14,869 nucleotides of DNA from Legionellales bacterium UBA4759 (GCA_002403515.1 DHHZ01000067.1:1-14869); one strand, 5' to 3'. Shown: positions 1 to 5,915, numbered from the stretch's first letter. Notes: generated from the sequence alone by a model not told the origin. Numbers and translations: made by a program.

Positions 1-20
1 TTTAGGGGTGCACTACAAAT

Positions 21-1013
21 TTGAAAAAGACTGTTCTAGCCATTTTAAGTTTAAGTTCGCTATCTGCTTTTGCAGGAACCATGGGGCCAGTTTGTACAGC
101 TCACAATGTTACAGTTCCTTGCGAATCAAGGGGATGGTCAATTGGTGGACAAGCGCTATATCTTCAACCCTCTAGTGGTATTGTTGGCTCAGATGTATTT
201 AGTAAAGTTCCAAATAGTAGCGAACTCGGTGTTGGTTTAAATCCACAATGGTCATGGGGATTTCAATTAGAAGCAGATTATCGTTTTTCAACGGGCAACG
301 ATTTTAATGTGAATTGGTATCACTACCGAAACAGTGATTCTTCTCAATTAGCCAATCCAGTCTCATTCACCAACGTGTTATTCAATAGCCCAATATCGGG
401 CCAACCCACTACTTATTATAATTTTACTGCCAATAGTGCGGGAAATAGTTTTAGCTTGGCTTGGGATCAAGTTAATATGGAGTTTGGTAAGCATTTCGAT
501 CTCGGCCAAACAGATTATGCTCGTTTACACGGGGGATTAAACTTTTCTCGCGTTGCTGGAAGTAATGCCATTAATTTTAATGGATCAACTCAATCCCTAA
601 GTAATAGTTCCCCCACTACATATAACACCAGCAAAACACTTGATACCAGTTTTAATGGTTTAGGTGCACGTGTTGGTTTGGATTTAACCCATGAACTAAT
701 GAGTGGTTTAGATATTTATGCTGATGGTGCATTTTCTTTATTAGCTGGTTCAAATAAATCATCGTTATACAATTATTATTCTCAAAATAATATTCAATAT
801 ACTTCTTTCGTAAATTCTTCAAGAAATCGTGTTGTTCCAGAACTTGATGCACGAATTGGTGCAAGCTATGGTTATGCGCTTGCTCAAGGCAACATTAATC
901 TGAATGCCGGTTGGTTATGGGCAAATTACTTTAATGTTTTCACCTCAAACGAAAAAAGCTTTAATGTCCAAGGTGTTTATTTTGGCTTAAAGTGGGATGG
1001 TGACTTAGCATAA
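21..1013 (+). CDS. Legionella-type major outer membrane protein (MOMP family porin)
   Basis: Predicted outer membrane beta-barrel of the Legionella OMP family, 330 residues, close to the family's usual length. Residues 1-18 form a signal peptide (basic MKK, leucine-rich core, SAFA cleavage site). The mature protein begins GTMGPVC, with cysteines at 25 and 34, the pattern of Legionella MOMP, and continues into the family's typical ALYLQP segment. The rest alternates aromatic and polar residues as in barrel strands, with Asn/Ser-rich stretches that look like surface loops. An in-frame TAG at 3-5 means no longer start is possible. The TTG at 21 is the only start ahead of the signal peptide, and an AGGGG at 4-8 can serve as ribosome binding site although the spacing (12) is long. 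In this family such proteins act as porins and surface antigens; the role here is inferred. Legionellales genomes often carry several paralogs. Confidence 0.9.
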   Translation: MKKTVLAILSLSSLSAFAGTMGPVCTAHNVTVPCESRGWSIGGQALYLQPSSGIVGSDVFSKVPNSSELGVGLNPQWSWGFQLEADYRFSTGNDFNVNWYHYRNSDSSQLANPVSFTNVLFNSPISGQPTTYYNFTANSAGNSFSLAWDQVNMEFGKHFDLGQTDYARLHGGLNFSRVAGSNAINFNGSTQSLSNSSPTTYNTSKTLDTSFNGLGARVGLDLTHELMSGLDIYADGAFSLLAGSNKSSLYNYYSQNNIQYTSFVNSSRNRVVPELDARIGASYGYALAQGNINLNAGWLWANYFNVFTSNEKSFNVQGVYFGLKWDGDLA

Positions 1014-1024
1014 CTTTAATGCAG

Positions 1025-1072
1025 GGCTTGCGAATCCCGTTACATCAGAGGCGGGCAAGCAAGCCATTTTCT
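1025..1072 (+). terminator. Possible terminator hairpin after the MOMP-like gene
   Basis: GGCTTGC at 1025-1031 can pair with GCAAGCC at 1059-1065, and CCCG at 1036-1039 with CGGG at 1052-1055, followed by ATTTTCTTT. It starts 12 bases after the stop codon. The stem is interrupted and the T-tract is broken, so this is a moderate candidate. Confidence 0.4.
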
Positions 1073-1140
1073 TTGAGCTCATTTAGCTTAACGCAGTTTA
1101 AACTCATTATCTTTATTTCTATTTGAGAATGGGAATGTTT

Positions 1141-1190
1141 TCTTGCTTTTCATTCATGACAGATGGGTAAATACTGCTAAGAGACACTCA
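1141..1190. repeat. Left copy of a ~50 bp imperfect direct repeat (degenerate CPEC-type ORF relic)
   Basis: This stretch matches 1789-1840 over about 50 bases, with an identical 20-base core (GACAGATGGGTAAATACTGC). Read on the minus strand it parallels the 36-codon ORF at 1748-1858: the peptide QYLPIC is kept, but there is a TAG where that ORF has TGG (Trp), and a one-base deletion falls in the codon of the second cysteine. It therefore looks like a decayed copy of the right-hand repeat. Weaker similarity may continue beyond 1190 toward the start of that ORF. Confidence 0.75.
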
Positions 1191-1235
1191 CGAGAGACTT
1201 TTCTATCTGTTCATTTCTACAACAATTAAACAAAG

Positions 1236-1264
1236 TGGTTATTTATTGATTAATATACTATAAT
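1236..1264 (+). promoter_or_regulatory. Predicted sigma-70 promoter of the cysteine-rich peptide gene
   Basis: A perfect -10 box TATAAT lies at 1259-1264, with a weak -35 TGGTTA at 1236-1241 and 17-base spacing. Transcription would start near 1271, giving a leader of about 20 bases that contains the AGGAG ribosome binding site at 1281-1285. Confidence 0.5.
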
Positions 1265-1291
1265 TTATGTGTACCTTTATAGGAGTCTGTT

Positions 1292-1438
1292 ATGAAAATT
1301 ATTTATTTAATCATGTCTTTGTTTTTAGCGATAAGTGTATACGCAGATGATGAATGTGATTGTGGGGTTGATATGATGTGTACCTCTTGCGATACAAAAA
1401 CTAATGTTTGTAATGCGTGTGCACCAATACCAGAATAG
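1292..1438 (+). CDS. Small secreted six-cysteine peptide, function unknown
   Basis: A 48-residue ORF with a strong ribosome binding site (AGGAG, 6 bases before ATG) and a TATAAT promoter box just upstream. Residues 1-18 are a signal peptide: MKIIYLIMSLFLAISVYA, with cleavage after VYA. The mature part is only about 30 residues, acidic, and has six cysteines at 22, 24, 30, 33, 40 and 43, in the order CxC, CxxC, CxxC. Such a pattern could form three disulfides or bind a metal; which one cannot be told from sequence. A second, broken copy lies at 1515-1664 with the same cysteine spacing, which supports this being a real gene. I do not recognise the family. A Com1-type disulfide protein is encoded 8.5 kb away, which would fit periplasmic folding, but that link is speculation. 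Confidence 0.7.
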   Translation: MKIIYLIMSLFLAISVYADDECDCGVDMMCTSCDTKTNVCNACAPIPE

Positions 1439-1514
1439 AGTAACTAAAATTAGAATACTACTGGCATAAGGCTTTTGTATTTCGAAGAGATCAAATTATT
1501 CAATGAAGCCTAAC

Positions 1515-1664
1515 ATGCAAAGTATATTATTAGTTATGTCTTAGTTCTTAACACTTAATGTGTATGCAGATGTTGATTATTGTACTTGCGGCCCTGGAAT
1601 GTAATGTACAGGATGTAATACCAAAACTGGGGCTTGTGGCGGTTGCGAACCAGAACCCGCTTAA
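1515..1664 (+). pseudogene. Broken paralog of the six-cysteine secreted peptide
   Basis: Reading from the ATG at 1515 gives 49 codons that align along their whole length with the peptide at 1292-1438. It has a hydrophobic leader, the VYAD cleavage region, then CxC, CxxC, a TKT element and CxxC, with identical spacing between the six cysteines. Two in-frame stops interrupt it: TAG at 1542-1544 where the intact gene has TTG (Leu10), and TAA at 1602-1604 at the position of Met29. About half of the aligned mature residues match. The expected product is therefore not made unless stops are read through; two different stop codons make recoding unlikely. The upstream ribosome site (GAAG) is weak and no good promoter is seen. 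Most likely a tandem duplicate in decay. Confidence 0.75.
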
Positions 1665-1747
1665 ATAATGTTATCTTAATTATCCATCCAGACAGGTTAG
1701 AGTTTGGGTGGTGATTGGGAATTTTCATATTCTGGGACAAATTACCT

Positions 1748-1858
1748 TTAATAAATTGTTTGTCGGTATTGCACTATTTCTTTGTTAATCTTGCTTTTGC
1801 ATTCAGGACAGATGGGTAAATACTGCCAAGAGGCGCCCACTAGAACGAGTATTTTCAT
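1748..1858 (-). CDS. Possible 36-residue CPEC-motif mini-protein
   Basis: On the minus strand an ATG at 1858 opens a 36-codon ORF ending at 1748. After a short hydrophobic start (MKILVLVG) it reads WQYLPICPECKSK, a CxxC knuckle of the kind found in half zinc ribbons, followed by a basic tail. Its middle section is the right-hand copy of the 50 bp repeat; the left-hand copy preserves QYLPIC but is broken by a stop and a frameshift. No Shine-Dalgarno sequence is visible before the ATG, so this may instead be a relic of a larger gene or element. A coding role is uncertain. Confidence 0.35.
   Translation of the reverse strand: MKILVLVGASWQYLPICPECKSKINKEIVQYRQTIY
1789..1840. repeat. Right copy of the ~50 bp imperfect direct repeat
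   Basis: Pairs with 1141-1190 in the same orientation. The 20-base core is identical and the rest has a few substitutions and one indel. The two copies bracket the 0.6 kb holding the intact and the broken six-cysteine peptide genes. Between 1665 and 1788 no other gene or clear signal was seen apart from the tail of the minus-strand mini-ORF. Confidence 0.75.
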
Positions 1859-1872
1859 TAAGTGATAAAAAA

Positions 1873-1902
1873 TTGTCGTTTTTTTAACAGTTGCATTATA
1901 CT
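1873..1902 (+). promoter_or_regulatory. Predicted promoter of the MHS transporter gene
   Basis: TTGTCG at 1873-1878 and TATACT at 1897-1902 (spacing 18) form a fair sigma-70 promoter. A second overlapping candidate is TTAACA at 1884-1889 with TATAAA at 1909-1914 (spacing 19). Either would give a short leader before the start codon at 1935. Confidence 0.4.
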
Positions 1903-1934
1903 TATCATTATAAAAATCTTGAAGATTGAGTAAT

Positions 1935-3575
1935 ATGATGTCACATCATATGACATGGCAAGAAAAAAAATTGGTGATGGCTTCAAGCCTTGGCACGGTC
2001 TTTGAATGGTATGACTTTTATCTTTATGGGTATCTTGCCAGTGTAATTGCCAATCAGTTTTTTTCTGGTTTAAATAAAAATACCGCATTTATTTTTGCAT
2101 TATTAACCTTTGCAGTAGGGTTTTTATTTCGTCCGTTGGGTGCTTTAATCTTTGGTCGAATGGGTGATATTTTAGGTCGTAAACAGACTTTTTTGCTGAC
2201 CATTACCATCATGGGACTATCGACGTTTTTGGTGGGTTGTTTACCCAATTATCAATCCATTGGAATTGCAGCACCCATTATCCTCATCACTTTGCGCATG
2301 CTCCAGGGTATTGCCTTAGGAGGCGAGTACGGTGGTGCTAGTATTTATGTTGCAGAATTTGCGCCAGAAAATAAAAGAGGTGCGTATACCGCCTGGATTC
2401 AAGTAAGCTCCAGTGTCGGTTATTTCATGTCAATTTCTGTGATCTACATGACCCAAAAATATTTAGGGCAAAATCAGTTTGAGAATTTTGGTTGGCGTTT
2501 TCCATTTTTATTGTGCGCAATATTTCTACTAATATCAATTTATATTCGCGTGAAAATGCAAGAATCCCCAGTATTTATGAAGTTAAAACTTCAAGGGGAA
2601 ATTTCTCGTAGTCCCATATTAGAGACTTTTGGACAATGGAAAAACTTAAAATGGGTTTTGGTTGCTTTATTTAGCGTGATTATTGCCCAATCAGTCATGG
2701 CCTTTTGTGGAAATTTTTACGCTTTTTATTTTTTAACGCAAATTCTCAAAGTAGACCCCAGCATTGCAAGTATGTGTGTGGCTGTTGGTTTATTAATTTG
2801 TATGCCATTTTTGATATTTTTTGCGCAATTAAGCGATAAAGTGGGGCGGCGCAATATCATGTTAATGGGATGCTTATTGGGTGTTTTATCTTATTTTCCC
2901 GTGTATCATGCTCTTGTTGGGGCAGTGAATCCTCAATTGATTGTTGCGCAGCAAAAAAATCCTGTGGTTTTGCATACCAATCTCAAAGAATGTTCGTGGC
3001 AATTTGATTGGAGTGGTCATGCAAAATTTGTTACATCTTGCGATGTTGCCAAACAATCTTTGATGACATTGGGTGTTAGTTATAAAACACTGGATTTGGG
3101 TGATACCAAAGAAAGCTTCATTACCTTAGGTACTCAGCGAATTGACAGTTTCTCAGGAGTTGGTTTACCTGATGAGCAATTGCAAGCTAGAAAAAAACAA
3201 TTGCTTGATAATTTAAGGATTTCGTTAAAAGAGCATCATTATCTCAATGAGCCCAATACAAAAAACATTCATATTTTCATGATTTGTATGCTTTTAACTT
3301 ATTTGCTCATGATATCGTGCATGGTTTATGGCCCTCAGGCTGCATTTCTTGTGGAACTATTTCCATCACGCATTCGCTACACCGCCATGTCATTGCCCTA
3401 TCATTTGGGGAATGGGCTTTTTGGTGGTTTGATGCCTGCGATAACTTACTCTATTGTGGCGCAAACAGGCAATATGTATAGCGGTTTATGGTATCCTGTA
3501 GGTATATGTTTTATCTGCTTTATTGTGGGTTTAATATTCTTACCAGAGACCTATCAAAAAAATATCCATCAATAA
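1935..3575 (+). CDS. MHS-type major facilitator (metabolite:H+ symporter) with a large soluble insertion
   Basis: Inner membrane secondary transporter of the metabolite:H+ symporter branch (ProP/KgtP-like) of the major facilitator superfamily, 546 residues from the ATG at 1935. Near the N-terminus FEWYDFYLYG (23-32) is the branch's signature. FRPLGA (65-70) and the loop motif GRMGDILGRK (74-83) follow, and a second copy of the loop motif, LSDKVGRR, starts the C-terminal half. Members usually have about 430-450 residues; here roughly 110 extra polar residues (encoded about 2925-3265) sit between helices in the second half. Similar insertions occur, as I recall, in other ~550-residue MHS proteins, so this is probably a subfamily trait. 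The substrate cannot be told. TTG at 1926 would add three residues; ATG 1935 is preferred, with TGAAG 1920-1924 as a weak ribosome site. No operon partner is evident. Confidence 0.88.
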   Translation: MMSHHMTWQEKKLVMASSLGTVFEWYDFYLYGYLASVIANQFFSGLNKNTAFIFALLTFAVGFLFRPLGALIFGRMGDILGRKQTFLLTITIMGLSTFLVGCLPNYQSIGIAAPIILITLRMLQGIALGGEYGGASIYVAEFAPENKRGAYTAWIQVSSSVGYFMSISVIYMTQKYLGQNQFENFGWRFPFLLCAIFLLISIYIRVKMQESPVFMKLKLQGEISRSPILETFGQWKNLKWVLVALFSVIIAQSVMAFCGNFYAFYFLTQILKVDPSIASMCVAVGLLICMPFLIFFAQLSDKVGRRNIMLMGCLLGVLSYFPVYHALVGAVNPQLIVAQQKNPVVLHTNLKECSWQFDWSGHAKFVTSCDVAKQSLMTLGVSYKTLDLGDTKESFITLGTQRIDSFSGVGLPDEQLQARKKQLLDNLRISLKEHHYLNEPNTKNIHIFMICMLLTYLLMISCMVYGPQAAFLVELFPSRIRYTAMSLPYHLGNGLFGGLMPAITYSIVAQTGNMYSGLWYPVGICFICFIVGLIFLPETYQKNIHQ

Positions 3576-3579
3576 GATG

Positions 3580-3595
3580 GTATTTTTAAAAATAC
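3580..3595. other. Perfect 16-base palindrome
   Basis: GTATTTTTAAAAATAC reads the same on both strands with no loop. It lies 4 bases after the transporter stop and 42 bases before the next start. It is pure A/T in the centre, so it could be an operator or only a chance A/T palindrome; it is too weak and lacks the GC stem expected of a terminator. Confidence 0.3.
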
Positions 3596-3637
3596 TCAAC
3601 TACATTAAAATATATAGGATAACAAAAAGGCGAAATC

Positions 3638-3838
3638 ATGAAGCTCTTGATTTTGTTGTCATTGGTCTGTTGTTCTTTTTATGTCTTTGCTCAAAAAATC
3701 ATGGTTGATGGCATAACCTATGATGTTAATCCATCGACACGTTATCCCATACCACCATCAAAAATTTATACGAAAGATAGAAGTATTACACCTTTACACA
3801 CCAATGGCGCCCACCGACTGTATGACTGGAAAGCATGA
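3638..3838 (+). CDS. Small secreted protein, function unknown
   Basis: A 66-residue ORF starting at ATG 3638 with AAGG at 3627-3630 (7-base spacing) as ribosome binding site. Residues 1-18 (MKLLILLSLVCCSFYVFA) form a convincing signal peptide with cleavage before QK. The mature 48 residues are polar and proline-containing (NPSTRYPIPPSKIY) with no cysteine and no recognisable domain, so the product is probably a periplasmic or secreted peptide. Its last 45 bases overlap, tail to tail, the 3' end of the minus-strand gene at 3794-4426. That overlap means one of the two 3' ends could be wrongly assigned. I do not recognise the family. Confidence 0.6.
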   Translation: MKLLILLSLVCCSFYVFAQKIMVDGITYDVNPSTRYPIPPSKIYTKDRSITPLHTNGAHRLYDWKA

Positions 3839-4426
3839 TTGGGGGGCTGGTTGGTCGAGTTCATAATTAATTCTTTTGAATTTATCTGAGCGAAATAATT
3901 GATAACATTCAGGGACGTAGAGCGTTCTATTTTCTTCAGGGGTTGCAGAAGTAATTTTTTTCAATATATTTTGCATGATGGCTTTGAAAAAAGGAAATTC
4001 ACTTTCTTCAATACTGAAAAAAACGGTAAAATAATTAGTTTCAAGGTGTTTACTGATAGCTTCTTTTAATTCACATCCTGGTATTTCAACATAATCATAA
4101 AGAATAGCTTTATATAATCCAAGAATAAGGCTGACATCCAGAATCAAATGATTTCCAGGCGTATACCCTTCTTCAATATCAACGAGTTCTTGTTCATCAC
4201 TACAAATTAAAGGGGATACAGGAGAACGACGAATGTGCTCTGTGGCTGCAGGAATTTCAACTTTCATTTCTTTTTTTGGTGACTTCGGTCTTGGCGGCAT
4301 TTTTTTTGAGGCTGTTGGGTTATACAGCCACGCATGTAATTCTTTTCTAAATATGATACTGACTGCCAATAGGCAGGCTGCCAGCAATAATCCACTATGA
4401 GCCAGAATGAATTGGAGATATAACAT
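3794..4426 (-). CDS. Single-pass membrane protein of unknown function
   Basis: A 210-residue protein with one N-terminal membrane helix (about residues 8-26), then a basic RKELHAW boundary that suggests a cytoplasmic C-terminus. Residues about 39-70 are a Pro/Lys-rich linker (SKKMPPRPKSPKKEMKVEIP). Residues about 80-195 look like a folded alpha/beta domain with acidic and aromatic patches (DIEEGYTPGNH, VFFSIEESEFPFF). No known domain or catalytic motif was recognised. A promoter (TTTACA, 16 bases, GATAAT) lies upstream on this strand at 4462-4489. The ribosome site is weak (TTTAGG, followed by a T-run before ATG). The gene is divergent from the ORF at 4517 and convergent, with a 45-base overlap, with the gene at 3638. 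Confidence 0.6.
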   Translation of the reverse strand: MLYLQFILAHSGLLLAACLLAVSIIFRKELHAWLYNPTASKKMPPRPKSPKKEMKVEIPAATEHIRRSPVSPLICSDEQELVDIEEGYTPGNHLILDVSLILGLYKAILYDYVEIPGCELKEAISKHLETNYFTVFFSIEESEFPFFKAIMQNILKKITSATPEENRTLYVPECYQLFRSDKFKRINYELDQPAPQSCFPVIQSVGAIGV

Positions 4427-4461
4427 AAAAAAAACCTAAAAAATATGCAAAATCATTGACA

Positions 4462-4489
4462 ATTATCCATTAAAAGAGTTATTTGTAAA
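4462..4489 (-). promoter_or_regulatory. Predicted promoter for the minus-strand membrane protein gene
   Basis: Read on the minus strand: TTTACA (complement of 4484-4489), a 16-base spacer, then GATAAT (complement of 4462-4467). Both boxes match consensus at five of six positions. On the plus strand the same interval begins beside a perfect -35 box TTGACA at 4456-4461, whose best -10 partner (TTATTT at 4479-4484) is poor. The divergent genes may therefore share a compact control region. Confidence 0.45.
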
Positions 4490-4516
4490 GTATCAGTAAT
4501 GAATAGGGAGATATTC

Positions 4517-4711
4517 ATGAACATACAAGATGAAACCAGTCAATTACTTAATCATTGTGTAGAAGGTTTTCAGAAATTTCGTGATGAAAAAATACAAAGG
4601 TTAAAAGAGGCTTTGCTATCTGAAGATTTTATTATCCACCCAAAGATTATTGCCAACAATTGGTTAAATTTGGAAGAGAGTGAGTTCCCGAATTCTGCTA
4701 ATAGGCCTTAA
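4517..4711 (+). CDS. 64-residue ORF of unknown function, overlapping the next gene
   Basis: Start ATG 4517 is chosen over ATG 4499 because AGGGAG at 4505-4510 is a strong ribosome binding site with 6-base spacing. The product is a soluble, mostly helical, charged peptide (FQKFRDEKIQRLKEALLSED) without signal peptide or known domain. Its 3' end overlaps the 5' end of the paralogous membrane protein gene (from 4680) by 32 bases in a different frame (+1 relative). That downstream gene has no ordinary start of its own. This ORF may therefore supply its translation by coupling, or a one-base change may have split a former longer gene in two. Function unknown. Confidence 0.5.
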   Translation: MNIQDETSQLLNHCVEGFQKFRDEKIQRLKEALLSEDFIIHPKIIANNWLNLEESEFPNSANRP

Positions 4712-5249
4712 TTTTCAATTAGAAACTGTTGTTCCTGCATTCAATCAATTTATTGCTGCACTTAGCGAAGAATGGGAACAAACCAAACTAACCGAACTTT
4801 TAAACTTTGATAAATTACTTGAGAAATTTCGTAATAAATATCAGTTTATCATAGAAGGCGGGCTATTGATGGTGTCTGCTGCGATTATGATTGTTTTAAT
4901 TGAAGCAGTATTGTCGATTATCACAACATTAATTGCACTAGCTTCTTTGACCTCTGCGATTATTGCGTCATATCAAATGTTTTCAAACCGAAATCACGAA
5001 GAAGCTGTTAAATATACGCTCTATTCTGCTATGGGTGTGTTTTCAACATCATTGATTGGCATGGTTTCTTCTTTGCTATGCTTAAGTGCTATGGGTTTGG
5101 TTGTCTACAAAGCATCGGATTTAATCAAAGATGAAATTCCAGAATCTGTCAAAGTAAGCGCCTATAATCATATCAGAGAAGGCTGGATATGGTGCAGTGC
5201 TCAAATTGATACCCTTCAAACCAAAGGAAATGCACTATTCGAGATTTAA
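4680..5249 (+). CDS. Helical membrane protein, paralog A of a tandem pair, function unknown
   Basis: About 180-189 residues, clearly homologous to the protein at 5364-5915. Shared blocks include VVPA/IVPA, IIEG-LL-VSAA, LIEAV, a YQ-F turn, a YKxSDLIK block and PxSVK. An amphipathic N-terminal helix is followed by two strongly hydrophobic stretches (roughly residues 60-103 and 113-148 from GTG 4680), likely four membrane helices, then a polar tail with tryptophans. No known family was recognised. The start is unclear: GTG 4680 has GGAAG only 3 bases before it. The codon aligned with the sister gene's ATG is CTA (4698), so the normal start appears lost. It overlaps the 64-residue ORF and ends just before a terminator at 5255-5280. 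Confidence 0.6.
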   Translation: MSSRILLIGLNFQLETVVPAFNQFIAALSEEWEQTKLTELLNFDKLLEKFRNKYQFIIEGGLLMVSAAIMIVLIEAVLSIITTLIALASLTSAIIASYQMFSNRNHEEAVKYTLYSAMGVFSTSLIGMVSSLLCLSAMGLVVYKASDLIKDEIPESVKVSAYNHIREGWIWCSAQIDTLQTKGNALFEI

Positions 5250-5254
5250 TTTTT

Positions 5255-5280
5255 AAAACCGGTTTAACGACCGGTTTTTT
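5255..5280 (+). terminator. Rho-independent terminator after paralog A
   Basis: AAAACCGG at 5255-5262 pairs with CCGGTTTT at 5271-5278 around an 8-base loop, and the stem runs into a T-tract (5275-5280). It lies 6 bases past the stop codon at 5249, so it separates the two paralogs into different transcripts. Confidence 0.85.
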
Positions 5281-5302
5281 GTGGTTATTTTTTGTAAGGT
5301 AG

Positions 5303-5332
5303 TTGCAATTTTTGATCAGTTGATGATATAAT
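5303..5332 (+). promoter_or_regulatory. Predicted promoter of paralog B
   Basis: TTGCAA at 5303-5308 and a perfect TATAAT at 5327-5332 are separated by 18 bases. Transcription would start near 5339, leaving a short leader with the GAGGA ribosome site at 5351-5355. Confidence 0.65.
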
Positions 5333-5363
5333 AAGTTCTGTGTTAATTAAGAGGACTTTTACA

Positions 5364-5915
5364 ATGATAACTTTTCAATACAAATTAAATGAAATCGTTC
5401 CAGCAGTTGAAGCTTTTGGTAAAGCTCTTGAAGCTCAATGGGCTCAAACCAATTTAAAAGAATTTTTTACTGTAAAAAAATTATTTGCTCAGTATAGCAA
5501 TGTCTATCAATTAATCATTGAAGGTATTTTGTTAGTTGTTTCTGCTGCAGTTGCGATTGCATTAATTGAAGCTGTTGCCTCAGTCCTTACTGGTTTAGCA
5601 TTGCTTGCTACTGTAGTATGTGCAGTGATGGCAGGCTACCAAGCTTTCGTGAATAATAATTATAAAGATGCTACAAATTTGGCTTTGTATGCTGCTAGTG
5701 CACTAGCAATTTCATCTTTAACTGCAATTATCGCTCCTTTACTTTGGGTGGGAACAATTGGTTTGGTAGGCTACAAGTCATCTGATTTAATCAAAGCCGC
5801 GCTTCCTGATTCAGTCAAAACAAACACTTTTGACATGGCAAAAAATTCTTGGACTTGGTTCAATAGACAAGTTGATAATGTTCAAGAGACAGTAACAACC
5901 TATTTTAATCCTTAA
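5364..5915 (+). CDS. Helical membrane protein, paralog B of a tandem pair, function unknown
   Basis: A 183-residue protein starting at ATG 5364, chosen because GAGGA at 5351-5355 lies 8 bases upstream and a TATAAT promoter precedes it; a GTG at 5340 lies too close to the promoter. Residues 1-45 form charged amphipathic helices (VEAFGKALEAQW). Residues about 50-95 and 105-137 are hydrophobic, alanine-rich and probably form four membrane helices, and 138-183 is a polar tail containing SWTWF. There is no signal peptide, cysteine cluster or catalytic motif. With its own promoter and terminator it is a stand-alone transcript. It is homologous throughout to the preceding gene, so the pair arose by tandem duplication. 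The family is not recognised; a structural membrane protein or host-directed factor is possible but not shown. Confidence 0.72.
   Translation: MITFQYKLNEIVPAVEAFGKALEAQWAQTNLKEFFTVKKLFAQYSNVYQLIIEGILLVVSAAVAIALIEAVASVLTGLALLATVVCAVMAGYQAFVNNNYKDATNLALYAASALAISSLTAIIAPLLWVGTIGLVGYKSSDLIKAALPDSVKTNTFDMAKNSWTWFNRQVDNVQETVTTYFNP

Noticed and set aside
652..864. 70-residue His/Asn-rich minus-strand ORF inside the outer membrane protein gene
   Set aside because: A shadow of the well-supported plus-strand gene; its composition reflects the reverse complement of that gene.
1470..1511. AGGCTT / AAGCCT inverted repeat before the broken peptide copy
   Set aside because: Only six pairs around a 30-base loop; too weak to call a hairpin or terminator.
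1515..1664. Stop-codon recoding as the explanation of the interrupted peptide
   Set aside because: Two different stops (TAG and TAA) are involved, no recoding signal is seen, and all long genes nearby use standard stops; pseudogene is simpler.
1555..1740. 61-residue minus-strand ORF antisense to the broken peptide copy
   Set aside because: It has low-complexity composition, no ribosome site, and lies opposite a region explained by homology on the plus strand.
1014..1925. Possible tRNA or structured RNA in the sparse region
   Set aside because: No cloverleaf or TTCGA-type arm was found; the conserved 50 bp repeat is better explained by the CPEC reading frame.
1858..2088. 76-residue minus-strand ORF over the transporter start
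   Set aside because: It overlaps the promoter and first helices of the transporter, has no signals of its own and resembles no protein.
4664..4690. EESEFP shared by the 64-residue ORF and the 210-residue membrane protein
   Set aside because: The match does not extend on either side in protein or DNA, so it is probably chance rather than a shared domain or recombination tract.
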